Below, one piece after another: positions 29,233 through 36,956 of a DNA stretch of 44,649 nucleotides. The position numbers and the translations under genes are program-made. The stretch comes from Bacteroides sp. (GTDB lineage Bacteria > Bacteroidota > Bacteroidia > Bacteroidales > Bacteroidaceae): NCBI GenBank assembly GCA_017472925.1, contig JAFUNS010000010.1, positions 1-44,649 on the forward strand, given 5' to 3'. Position 1 is the first letter of the stretch. Every line of letters begins with the position of its first letter. Below the pieces are notes generated by a model. The model was not told the origin of the DNA. It saw only the letters and a program-made list of their open reading frames with translations, and ran no database searches.

Positions 29233-29381
29233 CTGACCGGACAACTTTAATCTTCTACTTGTAAATAGCTGATAATCAAATACAATATTACTATGTTTTA
29301 TACTAATTTTCTTCATTTTTGGCACAACATTGTCCCGGGTTTCTTTAAAAATAAAAACTTATGGATTAATACTTTAAATAA
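29233..29381. other. Non-coding stretch inside the left prophage edge
   Basis: About 150 bp, AT-rich, with no gene seen. CCGGACAAC (29237-29245) and TTGTCCCGG (29330-29338) form an imperfect inverted pair about 85 bp apart. They could be recombinase or repressor sites if this is the attachment region, but this is only a suggestion. Confidence 0.35.
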
Positions 29382-29792
29382 TCAGTGTTGAAGTACTTTG
29401 GCTTTTAATTGAACATTCTCTACCATTAAATCTTCATTCTTGTGCATTAACTCAAGAATAGTTTCTCTCAGTTGCTTATTCTCTTTCCTTAAATCTTGAT
29501 TATCGGATTTAATTTCCTCATAAATTTCTTTATAATTATTGTTAATTAATGGGCGCATACAATTTTCGTGAGCCTCTAAACACATATCGTCAATAAACAT
29601 TTCTCCTTTGCCCAACACCAACCAATTGATATTAACATGTGGGTAGGTGGTTAATATTTTAACCAATACGTCACTCCCAATGCTATATTTGATTGTACGG
29701 TTCCATGAATCGGATACACCTACGTTTTTGCAGAACTCCCTACCGCTTAAATTGAGAGCTTTTATTAAAGCCTGTATACGTTCTTTTATCAT
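29382..29792 (-). CDS. Phage repressor-like protein, XRE-type HTH with coiled coil
   Basis: 136 aa. Residues about 8-60 form a Cro/CI-type helix-turn-helix (SGREFCKNVGVSDSW, then NINWLVLGKGEMF, the usual end of this domain in Bacteroidota phages). Residues about 85-132 are a predicted coiled coil with heptad Leu/Ile (NQDLRKENKQLRETILELM). There is no S24 peptidase domain, so LexA-like self-cleavage is not expected. It is transcribed away from the early genes across the control region at 29793-29910, the usual position of a lysogeny repressor. Role inferred from domain and position. Confidence 0.8.
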   Translation of the reverse strand: MIKERIQALIKALNLSGREFCKNVGVSDSWNRTIKYSIGSDVLVKILTTYPHVNINWLVLGKGEMFIDDMCLEAHENCMRPLINNNYKEIYEEIKSDNQDLRKENKQLRETILELMHKNEDLMVENVQLKAKVLQH

Positions 29793-29803
29793 AAAGTTTT
29801 AGG

Positions 29804-29855
29804 TTGTGAGAAAAATATTTCGCAATAAATTTTGTAGTGCGATAAATTTATCTCA
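29804..29855. promoter_or_regulatory. Candidate repressor operators
   Basis: Two similar dyads in the divergent control region. O1 is 29804-29825, TTGTGAGAAAA...TTTCGCAA. O2 is 29838-29855, TGCGATAAATTTATCTCA (8 of 9 positions pair and the core GATAAATTTATC is perfect). GCAATAAATTT and GCGATAAATTT also repeat directly at 18-bp spacing (29822 and 29840). O2 runs into the -7 element of the rightward promoter, so binding would block it. Confidence 0.55.
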
Positions 29856-29861
29856 TATTTG
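29831..29861 (+). promoter_or_regulatory. Rightward early prophage promoter
   Basis: -33 TTTG (29831-29834), 19 bp spacer, -7 CATATTTG (29854-29861; one base off TAnnTTTG). It drives the gene at 29911 and lies across candidate operator O2. Confidence 0.65.
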
Positions 29862-29910
29862 CAACTGAATTTAGATAATTACGAAACAAAGTTAAGAAAA
29901 AACGTAAAAA

Positions 29911-30150
29911 ATGGCAATACCGCATTTTCGTTATTCATTCGCTCCTGGCTTCCGGAAATTGACTGTTGAAGAGGGTGATATCGTTAAACAAGAACTATGG
30001 GACTTCTTTGGCTGTACGAGCAAGTCTGAATGGAGTCGCCGAAAGAATCAATCTCGAGATATGCCGAAGCATATCTACGAACATGTTACATCTATCTTCA
30101 TTCGATATGGAGTTCCTGAAAATGATATATGGTCTATAACTCAAATATAA
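29911..30150 (+). CDS. Small phage regulator candidate (Cro position)
   Basis: 79 aa. First gene of the rightward transcript, opposite the repressor. The middle (ELWDFFGCTSKSEWSRRKNQ) and end (FIRYGVPENDIWSI) resemble small Bacteroidota HTH proteins in which a short helix-turn-helix is followed by a 'FxxYGI-x-DIW' tail. By position it may act as the Cro-like partner of the repressor. I do not recognise a named family, so the role is inferred. The next gene starts 1 bp after the stop. Confidence 0.65.
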   Translation: MAIPHFRYSFAPGFRKLTVEEGDIVKQELWDFFGCTSKSEWSRRKNQSRDMPKHIYEHVTSIFIRYGVPENDIWSITQI

Positions 30151-30151
30151 T

Positions 30152-30511
30152 ATGAACATTGATGCAAAGTTAGGTAAAAGACAAATGGAGGTGGCCGAAT
30201 ATATAGCTTTCGGCTACTCCATTAAGGAGACGGCAGACAAATTGAATATGCCTGTCAATACCGTTAAGTCTACGCTAAAGGCGGTATATGCCAAGTTAGG
30301 TATTCAAAAAGCTACTGAATTATCTACGTGGGTGTTCTGTAAACGTTTCGATATACCATTGTCTCTTTGTCAACCTATGCGAAAAATCATCGCATCTGCT
30401 TTGCTCATATTATTTGTGAGTACCTTATTTGTCCGCGATGACTTCTGTCGATATCGTAGATCCACACAACGTGTAGAAAGAGTAGTTAGAATTAGACGTT
30501 ATTTTGATTGA
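30152..30511 (+). CDS. LuxR-type HTH protein with a C-terminal membrane segment
   Basis: 119 aa. Residues about 6-60 are a GerE/LuxR DNA-binding domain (KRQMEVAEYIAFGYSIKE, MPVNTVKSTLKAVYAKLGI). It has no receiver or sensor domain before it. Residues 79-94 (IIASALLILFVSTLFV) form a hydrophobic stretch long enough for one membrane pass, followed by a very basic tail (RYRRSTQRVERVVRIRR). A DNA-binding domain tied to the membrane is unusual for a phage regulator. Its targets are unknown. Confidence 0.75.
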   Translation: MNIDAKLGKRQMEVAEYIAFGYSIKETADKLNMPVNTVKSTLKAVYAKLGIQKATELSTWVFCKRFDIPLSLCQPMRKIIASALLILFVSTLFVRDDFCRYRRSTQRVERVVRIRRYFD

Positions 30512-30513
30512 CT

Positions 30514-30915
30514 ATGGCTAAGAAGACGAATTGGAGACATGATGAAGATGAATTTCTTCGTGATAATATAGGCAGTATGACTCTTGATGATATTGCCTTG
30601 CGTTTAGGCCGCTCTGTTGATGCAGTTTATCTCTATTGTTATCGACATCATATTCCCGTCAAACCAAGACTGCAGAACCCGATGATGCGTCGTCTTTTGG
30701 AGATTAAATTTGGCAACCCTGATTTCTTCCATCCAAGCAAAGACTTTTTCCGCCAAGTCGGCATTAACCAAAAACGATGGACTGAACTGGCATGGGGCTA
30801 TGTACAACCATCACAGGACGAATTAAAACGTGCATCAGTTATCCTTAATTTTTCTGTTGAAGAAACCTTCAAGCTGATGGAGGCTCGTCAACTTGATTTA
30901 TTCTCTGATATATGA
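30514..30915 (+). CDS. Phage DNA-binding protein with a clamp-binding-like tail
   Basis: 133 aa. The N-terminal 45 residues look like a SANT/Myb-type HTH (WRHDEDEFLRDNIGSMTLDD, then RLGRSVDAVYLYCYRHHI). Residues about 68-125 resemble an XRE-type second HTH (SKDFFRQVGINQKRWTELAWGY). The C-terminus has QLDLF at 126-130, which fits the bacterial sliding clamp-binding consensus QL(S/D)LF. The ATG at 30514 is preferred over TTG 30508. Its stop overlaps the primase-helicase start by 4 bp, suggesting coupled translation and a replication role. Confidence 0.72.
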   Translation: MAKKTNWRHDEDEFLRDNIGSMTLDDIALRLGRSVDAVYLYCYRHHIPVKPRLQNPMMRRLLEIKFGNPDFFHPSKDFFRQVGINQKRWTELAWGYVQPSQDELKRASVILNFSVEETFKLMEARQLDLFSDI

Positions 30916-33900
30916 ACCAGATTCCGCAAGATATTATCGATAAGATCCTGGAAGCCGTCAATATTGTTGATGTGATTGGCGAGGATATCACACTCAAGAA
31001 ACAAGGTGTCAATTACATTGGTCTTTGCCCATTCCACGATGATAAGACTCCATCAATGGTAGTATCCCCAGTGAAGGGTATATACAAGTGCTTTGCTTGT
31101 GGCGCAGGCGGTAATGTTTTCAAATTCCTGATGGAACACCGGAATATGACTTACCCCGAAGCAATCAGAGAAATGGGGCGTAAGTATCATATCGACGTTC
31201 CTACGATAGAACTGACACCGGAACAACAACAAGCGGTCAGCGAACGGGAGTCTGCCATGGTGGTTATGACTGCTGCACAAGACTTGTTCCGGAAGAACTT
31301 GCAAACCGTTCCCGAAGCAGCTACTTATCTTTCCAATCGTAGAATTAGCAGAGCTACTTCAGAATTGTATGGTTTAGGTTTTGCTTTTGATTTTGACGGG
31401 TTGACTCGCGCGTTGGTTTCACAAGGATTTAAGGCTGAGAATATCATTGCAGCCGGGCTTGGTTACATGAACGGGGAGAAACAAAAACTTAAAGATACAT
31501 TCTGGCAACGTATCCTTTTCCCGTTCTACTCCAAGACAGGCCAAGTCATCGGCTATACTGGCCGAGCCATTAATGATCAGACCGCTAAATATAAGAATAC
31601 CGGTGATACCATCCTTTTCAATAAAGGATGTAATATCTTTGGTTTATACCAGGCACGACAAGCAATAGCCAAAGCGGATTGTGTCTATATAGTAGAAGGG
31701 CAGTTTGATGTCCTTTCCATGGTAGAAGTCGGAATCCGTAACGTAGTGGGTGGTTCCGGTACCGCTTTCACCAAGGAACAGCGAAAACTTCTACACAACA
31801 TCACTACCAACGTAGTCTTTATCTATGATGGTGATGCAGCTGGTATAGCAGCTGCAGAGAAGAACCTTCCGGCATTCGTGGCCGATGCGTTCCAAGTTCG
31901 TTGTGTGTTGTTGCCTGCAGGCAAAGACCCTGATGACATGGCCAAAGATTTGGGTGATGGGTTTGGTGAGTGGCTAAATAAGGCCACCAAGCCATATGTT
32001 GATTTTATGGCTAAAGTCCTGTTTGATCCCACTGATGATGATTATACTCGTCTTGAGAAAACCAAAACCATCTTATCAGTCATTGCTAAAGAAAAAGAAT
32101 CGATTATTCGTGATAAATTCCTCTCGATTCTTACAGAACCTTCGGGATATGACTTGCAAAGCCTACAGACTTTGTTGGATGAATCTCATGTTCCGGATAC
32201 GCCTACTTCCGTCCCTGCAGGATTTTTCGGTTTTGAATTTATAGCTGATTATATTGATCCGGAGGATAAAGAAGTGAATATCGTCAATGATTTCTCCCGA
32301 TTCCAAAAGAATGTAGGCGAAAAATCACCATGGTTATATTATTCGGGTGTCCCGTCGATAGGGGATATACAACAATTGGCACAGGTGGCCGAACGGGTGA
32401 TAGTCCATTCCCCGGATTCTGATTGTGATGCTCGACGGGAGACTCCCGATATGCTGATGATGAAAGAACTGTATAAGTATGGGCTTACAGTGGTCGTTGT
32501 CGCTGATGGCGCGGAGAAAGGATTTGTCTATTATTATGTCAACTACTATGGTGAACTGATACGTGAAGAACGGCCGACACCTGAAGTGAAGAATGAATAT
32601 CTGACACGTTGTGCTGAAGTGATTTCGTATGCCAAGCAAGCTATTCAAACCGTGAATATGCCTAATTGGGCGGCATTACTGGATATGAAACCATCAACGC
32701 TGAAGGAGTTGGTTAAGCCATTCGCCAACGAACGAAAGTCCAAACGAAAGATGGACCAGGAGCGAGGCGATGTCTACGATTCTTTATTGGAGGTGGACAC
32801 TGACCGAATTCCGGATTATGTGGAGCAGAACGAAGAGTATTCCAAAATGTTGCGTCGATATGGTTTCTATCCTCTATTGAATAAAGATGGCGTTCCTGTC
32901 TCTTACATGTTCAAGACAGATAGCAACAGTTATCGTCGTGTGGCCGACTTTTACATTGAACCTTTATTCCATGTATATAGCCAGAAGAAAGAAGAGAACC
33001 GCCGTGTTATCCGTATCAATCGTTTGTATGTCAAGAACCCCACTTATGTAGAGTGGCCATCTTCAGTATTCGTGAAGCTGACCACCTTACAGGAGATGCT
33101 GATCAATGAGGGTGCATACAACTTTGAGAACGGTGAAGCGCGTGATTATGCGAAAATCTGGAACTGCATTTCTTACAATTTCCCAAAATGTTTGGAGATG
33201 AAGGTCTATGGCCAACAAGAAGAAGGCTGCTTTATCTTTGCCAATGGCATTTATCATCAGGTGGATGATTCCTGGCAATTCGATTATGCAGATGAACTCG
33301 GCTTGATGAAACATGATGATACCATCTTTTACTCACCTTCATTCAGTAAGATTAATGTGGGTGCACGCAAGGATAATGATAAGTATGAACAAGACAGATG
33401 GCTCGTCTATTCAGAGACACCCAAGTCCAAAAGAATCACTTTTGGCCAATGGGCTTCGCTGATGAACGAGGTGTATAAGATAAATGATAATGGCAAGTGG
33501 GCGTTGCTATATGCCATTATGTGTGCTTTCCGTTCCGAGATACACCCGATAAACCGCCATTTCACGGCTATATTCTTTATCGGGCCTACCATGTCCGGAA
33601 AGACACAGATAGCGGTCAGCATCCGTAGCCTGTTCGTCAAGCCCGAAGCACCATCCTTCAATCTTAACTCCGGTACCGATGCAGCATTTTTCTCCATATT
33701 GGAACGATTCAGAGACGTTCCTCAGATTTTCGAAGAGTACAATGACGATATGATTTCCGATGTCAAGTTCCAAGGCTTGAAGCAGACTTGTTACGATGGT
33801 GAAGGTAAGCAGAAGCGCAAGGCGGCCACCGGCAACGATATCGAAACATCCAAGGTGAATGCACCGGCAGTTATTTTGGGACAAGAAGCCCCACAGAAAG

Positions 33901-34826
33901 ATGATAATGCCTTGTCGAACCGTGTGGTTCTGTGTGAGGTTCCCAAACGGGAGTCCATCAACGAAGACCATGCCCAACAGATATTCCAAGAACTGAAGGA
34001 GGCCGAGAAAGCGGGCTTGTCTTACTTGCTGCTTGATATCCTGGCACTACGGCCGATTGTCCGTGCTCAGTTCCCGGCATTACTCAGACAATGCAGTAAA
34101 GAACTGCAAGGACTTGTTGAATCATCCGGCAGCCGTAGCGGCGACCAGACACGTGTGATAAACACCGTATCGATGTTCCTTACCATGTGCAAGCTGCTGA
34201 CTGCTTACGCTCCACATCTACAATTGCCTTTCACCTTCGAAGAGTTCCTGCAATTGGCTGTCAACAAGGTGCGCAGTCAGGTCGATATGTTGGTGAAAAC
34301 AGACAAGCTTGCCATGTTCTTTAATGCCATCGATTACTTGATAGATAAGGGCAGCATTAAGTATGGCCGCGATTACAAGATAGAACGTCCTATCCGCTTG
34401 AAGCTGAAGGGAGGTGTAGAGAAGGTGATGCAGCCTTCGGATACGGCCGTGCTCTATATGAACCTTTCCAACATACACAAGATGTATGTTTCCGCCATGA
34501 GTAATGGCGATAAGCCGTTGTCTTTACAGACACTCGAGATAAACCTGAATTCACATCCATCTTACATTGGCCAGGTATCTAATACAAGATTCCGTTGGGA
34601 TGAAGTCAAGGAGGTTCCGGTGGGTGGTGAGATTGTGGATCCTGTTACCGGTGCTAAGAAACCGAACATGATTATGACTCGCGTCATCGAGCGCAAGGAG
34701 AAGATGACAAGTGCGGTGGTATTGAATTATGATGTCTTGGCCAAACTGATGGGCATCGACTTTGAACGTACCGTTCGGCCAGAGGACCCACCCAAAGAAC
34801 CGCAACAAGGTGATTTACCATTTTAA
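30912..34826 (+). CDS. Phage primase-helicase fusion
   Basis: 1304 aa. Domain order: CHC2 zinc finger (Cys39, His42, Cys60, Cys63; residues 39-67), a DnaG-type RNA polymerase core region, Toprim (VEGQFD with Glu262; YDGDAA with Asp306 and Asp308), a middle region of about 450 residues that I do not recognise, and a C-terminal P-loop ATPase with Walker A GPTMSGKT (891-898) and a Walker B-like IFEEYND. The last residues GDLPF resemble the SSB C-terminal tip. It probably primes and unwinds phage DNA in one polypeptide. Adjacent genes overlap or abut it. Confidence 0.9.
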   Translation: MNQIPQDIIDKILEAVNIVDVIGEDITLKKQGVNYIGLCPFHDDKTPSMVVSPVKGIYKCFACGAGGNVFKFLMEHRNMTYPEAIREMGRKYHIDVPTIELTPEQQQAVSERESAMVVMTAAQDLFRKNLQTVPEAATYLSNRRISRATSELYGLGFAFDFDGLTRALVSQGFKAENIIAAGLGYMNGEKQKLKDTFWQRILFPFYSKTGQVIGYTGRAINDQTAKYKNTGDTILFNKGCNIFGLYQARQAIAKADCVYIVEGQFDVLSMVEVGIRNVVGGSGTAFTKEQRKLLHNITTNVVFIYDGDAAGIAAAEKNLPAFVADAFQVRCVLLPAGKDPDDMAKDLGDGFGEWLNKATKPYVDFMAKVLFDPTDDDYTRLEKTKTILSVIAKEKESIIRDKFLSILTEPSGYDLQSLQTLLDESHVPDTPTSVPAGFFGFEFIADYIDPEDKEVNIVNDFSRFQKNVGEKSPWLYYSGVPSIGDIQQLAQVAERVIVHSPDSDCDARRETPDMLMMKELYKYGLTVVVVADGAEKGFVYYYVNYYGELIREERPTPEVKNEYLTRCAEVISYAKQAIQTVNMPNWAALLDMKPSTLKELVKPFANERKSKRKMDQERGDVYDSLLEVDTDRIPDYVEQNEEYSKMLRRYGFYPLLNKDGVPVSYMFKTDSNSYRRVADFYIEPLFHVYSQKKEENRRVIRINRLYVKNPTYVEWPSSVFVKLTTLQEMLINEGAYNFENGEARDYAKIWNCISYNFPKCLEMKVYGQQEEGCFIFANGIYHQVDDSWQFDYADELGLMKHDDTIFYSPSFSKINVGARKDNDKYEQDRWLVYSETPKSKRITFGQWASLMNEVYKINDNGKWALLYAIMCAFRSEIHPINRHFTAIFFIGPTMSGKTQIAVSIRSLFVKPEAPSFNLNSGTDAAFFSILERFRDVPQIFEEYNDDMISDVKFQGLKQTCYDGEGKQKRKAATGNDIETSKVNAPAVILGQEAPQKDDNALSNRVVLCEVPKRESINEDHAQQIFQELKEAEKAGLSYLLLDILALRPIVRAQFPALLRQCSKELQGLVESSGSRSGDQTRVINTVSMFLTMCKLLTAYAPHLQLPFTFEEFLQLAVNKVRSQVDMLVKTDKLAMFFNAIDYLIDKGSIKYGRDYKIERPIRLKLKGGVEKVMQPSDTAVLYMNLSNIHKMYVSAMSNGDKPLSLQTLEINLNSHPSYIGQVSNTRFRWDEVKEVPVGGEIVDPVTGAKKPNMIMTRVIERKEKMTSAVVLNYDVLAKLMGIDFERTVRPEDPPKEPQQGDLPF

Positions 34827-34837
34827 ATTTTAGAGAT

Positions 34838-35089
34838 ATGATTAAGAAGTTATGTGAAATGAATTGTGTCTTGGCCAACATATTCGTTGGCTTGATACAC
34901 GAGAATGATTTGCCGGTTACAATGAAGGTAGGCAAATCTTATGTAGATGCCAATAGTATCCGGATGGTATCAGTCGATTATTCCTATCCTAAAGAGGATG
35001 AGGGTATTGTTGAGAGAGTGATGGGTTGGGCCCAAGAAATGGCCGTGGACCGTATTTGTAGTAGTAACTATAAAATGAATGTGATATGA
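34838..35089 (+). CDS. Small phage protein of unknown function
   Basis: 83 aa, not recognised. It has a short hydrophobic N-terminus (MNCVLANIFVGLIHENDL) and an acidic middle. ATG 34838 lies 11 bp after the primase-helicase stop. The stop overlaps the next start by 4 bp (ATGA), so it belongs to a translationally coupled chain of four small genes. Confidence 0.7.
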   Translation: MIKKLCEMNCVLANIFVGLIHENDLPVTMKVGKSYVDANSIRMVSVDYSYPKEDEGIVERVMGWAQEMAVDRICSSNYKMNVI

Positions 35090-35232
35090 TTACAAGAGAA
35101 TTGATTGATAATTTAGATGTGATGTCGCCAAGTTCTGACGTGCATGTGATTGCTCCAGATGGCTCTTATTTGCAAATTGTGGGAGTGGAAGTGGATGGTA
35201 TGGACGTTGCTATTTTAACTGAAGAGATATGA
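35086..35232 (+). CDS. Very small phage protein (48 aa)
   Basis: 48 aa, beginning MITRELIDNLDVMSPSS and ending VAILTEEI. It is supported by two flanking ATGA overlaps: its ATG overlaps the upstream stop and its stop overlaps the downstream start. Predicted beta-rich and acidic. No family recognised. Confidence 0.65.
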   Translation: MITRELIDNLDVMSPSSDVHVIAPDGSYLQIVGVEVDGMDVAILTEEI

Positions 35233-35612
35233 AAAAAGGACAAAAAGTGAGAGTGCTGGCCAACAACCGTGTCGGTACCATAATAGATAGTCATGTGATT
35301 AATCATGGCGGCAGAAGATATGTGGCATATCAAGTACGCTTTCTGAAGGATAAAGGAGAAGCCCCTTGGTTCCCGGCAGAGAAACTTTCAGCGGATTTCA
35401 TTGAGAAAGCATCAGTGGTGATTACAGGCGAAAAAGGTTCATTGTTTTTTACGTATTCCGTAAACCACCTCACACAACGAGCCACAGTCGAATTGACTGG
35501 TAAACCCGACAATCTGAAAGAGCATCACGGCGTGGATGCCTACTTGGCCGCTGCTCTTTTAAAAGGTCTGAGTTACGATACCAAACAACCTCTTCAAATG
35601 ACAATTGAATGA
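35229..35612 (+). CDS. Phage protein with an SH3-like N-terminal fold
   Basis: 127 aa. Residues about 1-50 (KGQKVRVLANNRVGTIIDS, then VAYQVRF and WFPAEKL) have the look of a small SH3/KOW-like barrel. The remainder is a second compact region (VVITGEKGSLFFTYS...LAAALLKGLSY). Function unknown. Its stop overlaps the next start by 4 bp. Confidence 0.7.
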   Translation: MKKGQKVRVLANNRVGTIIDSHVINHGGRRYVAYQVRFLKDKGEAPWFPAEKLSADFIEKASVVITGEKGSLFFTYSVNHLTQRATVELTGKPDNLKEHHGVDAYLAAALLKGLSYDTKQPLQMTIE

Positions 35613-35878
35613 TGAAGTCTTTATTTACCACCCAACAATGGGAGACAGCCAAACCGGCTGACGTGGTTTACGACCACTTCTTCTATTCAGAGAGAGAACC
35701 TGGCAAAGTACTGGTTGTACATGGATTTGTTAAGACAAACAAACGGGTACAGCTATCCAATGGCCGTTCATCCCGTAAACCTTGTTATCGCAAGGCCATT
35801 TGGAATGGTTCCGGACATTGCCGTATTGGTTCGTACCTTGTTCGAGAACATAAGTATGACATTCCTTTGAAGGGTTAA
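35609..35878 (+). CDS. Small basic phage protein
   Basis: 89 aa, with an ATG-ATG start at 35609. The C-terminal half is basic (KTNKRVQLSNGRSSRKPCYRK). I do not recognise it. It ends inside a 27-bp tandem duplication, followed by a terminator, so it closes the early block. Confidence 0.7.
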   Translation: MMKSLFTTQQWETAKPADVVYDHFFYSEREPGKVLVVHGFVKTNKRVQLSNGRSSRKPCYRKAIWNGSGHCRIGSYLVREHKYDIPLKG

Positions 35879-35926
35879 CCGTAGTCGAAGCATTTTAAAG
35901 GTTAACATAGTCGAAGCATTTCAATC
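35873..35926 (+). repeat. Two-copy tandem repeat across a stop codon
   Basis: GGTTAAC-(CG/A)TAGTCGAAGCATTT occurs at 35873 and again at 35900, a period of 27 bp. The first copy contains the TAA stop of the gene at 35609. It looks like a recent short duplication, or a paired protein-binding site. Confidence 0.8.
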
Positions 35927-35927
35927 A

Positions 35928-35958
35928 AGCATCATCGTTTTTCGGTGGTGCTTTTTTT
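35928..35958 (+). terminator. Terminator of the early prophage block
   Basis: AGCATCATCG (35928-35937) pairs with CGGTGGTGCT (35943-35952), two G-U pairs, followed by seven T. It separates the early genes from the repeat region. Confidence 0.85.
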
Positions 35959-36037
35959 ATTCGTTCAATCCCCCGAATACCCCCTTATAAAAGAAAAAAG
36001 GATTAATCGAGAGTTTTGAAAAATCCGCGCGAAAACC

Positions 36038-36332
36038 CCGACCAACAAACCAACAAACCAACAACGGGCGAAATTTTTCAATACTATAATAAGATAAATA
36101 ATTAATATAGAGTAATATAGAAGTAGTTGTTGGTCGTTGGTTCTCGTTGGTCGGATTCGCTTTCTTGTTGGTTTTTGTTAGTTTTAGATTTCCAACGTTT
36201 TTAGGCGGTTTTTCCTTAAAACCAACGGAATACCCCGTTGTTGGTCGCGTTGGTCAGTGTTTTTTATGCTTAAAATTTGGTTAATTCATTAATAATGAGT
36301 AACTTTAAATGATTTGTTGGTTTGTTGGTCGG
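36038..36332. repeat. GTTGGT/ACCAAC repeat array, candidate replication origin
   Basis: Twelve copies of GTTGGT in about 290 bp: four inverted (ACCAAC at 36041, 36049, 36057, 36221; the first three spaced exactly 8 bp) and eight direct (36129, 36136, 36146, 36167, 36240, 36249, 36316, 36324). Longer forms are GTTGGTCG and GTTGGTTT. The ends form a perfect 20-bp inverted repeat: 36038-36057 and 36313-36332. The segment 36073-36126 is very AT-rich. No gene fits. Iteron-like sites around an AT-rich core, just after a primase-helicase, suggest an origin; a packaging or regulatory site is also possible. Confidence 0.7.
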
Positions 36333-36365
36333 TTTGACGCTTAAATAGACATTTATTTTTCGATA

Positions 36366-36956
36366 ATGAGAAAAAAGGATAGATTCGTATGTTGGATATG
36401 GGTTGCTCCATTTGTCAAGCAATACCTCTTGACTAATTTTAAAGTGGATGATCCTGATTGGCCGGAACTGGTGAACATCAGTACCGACAAGACACTTGAT
36501 GTACTTTTCCGTTCACGCCTGGTTAAACAATCACATCGGTACGACAAACGCATCCAATCGGGCAACTACAAATACCGTAATTGCAAGATAGCATTGGAGA
36601 TTACCAAATCGGACTTCTATCAATATGGTTGGTCCTTGACACCCACTGACGAAGCTGCGCTGTCAACGGCCATGGAGATTAGATGCCGGACGATGCTGAT
36701 GACTTACTTGAGTGTGGCGTATATGGTGACTCCTGTATTGAGTACTTGCATTCGCCAGTTCTATGAGAAATTTCACTTTGATGAATTCACATGGCCACCA
36801 GATTCTATCCGAAGAATATGGAATCGGGACAGAACTGTTGATAAATCTGCACTTAAAACGAACTTAAACGAAAAAATTAATGAAATAATTCTTGTGCAAT
36901 TGTTCAAAAATGGGACAATTTCACAGCAAGGTAAAGAAGCGTATGAAAACATTTGA
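36366..36956 (+). CDS. Unrecognised phage protein beside the repeat array
   Basis: 196 aa. It starts 33 bp after the repeat array. Basic N-terminus and middle (SRLVKQSHRYDKRIQSGNYK, a stretch able to bind nucleic acid), then mixed helices with many Trp/Tyr/Phe residues and a C-terminal helix (NLNEKINEIILVQLFKNG). I do not recognise a family. Because of its position it could bind the GTTGGT repeats as initiator or regulator; this is inference only. It overlaps the next gene by 14 bp. Confidence 0.7.
   Translation: MRKKDRFVCWIWVAPFVKQYLLTNFKVDDPDWPELVNISTDKTLDVLFRSRLVKQSHRYDKRIQSGNYKYRNCKIALEITKSDFYQYGWSLTPTDEAALSTAMEIRCRTMLMTYLSVAYMVTPVLSTCIRQFYEKFHFDEFTWPPDSIRRIWNRDRTVDKSALKTNLNEKINEIILVQLFKNGTISQQGKEAYENI

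Noticed and set aside
36038-36332. CRISPR array
   Set aside because: The repeated unit is only 6-8 bp, occurs in both orientations and has irregular spacing. There are no cas genes.
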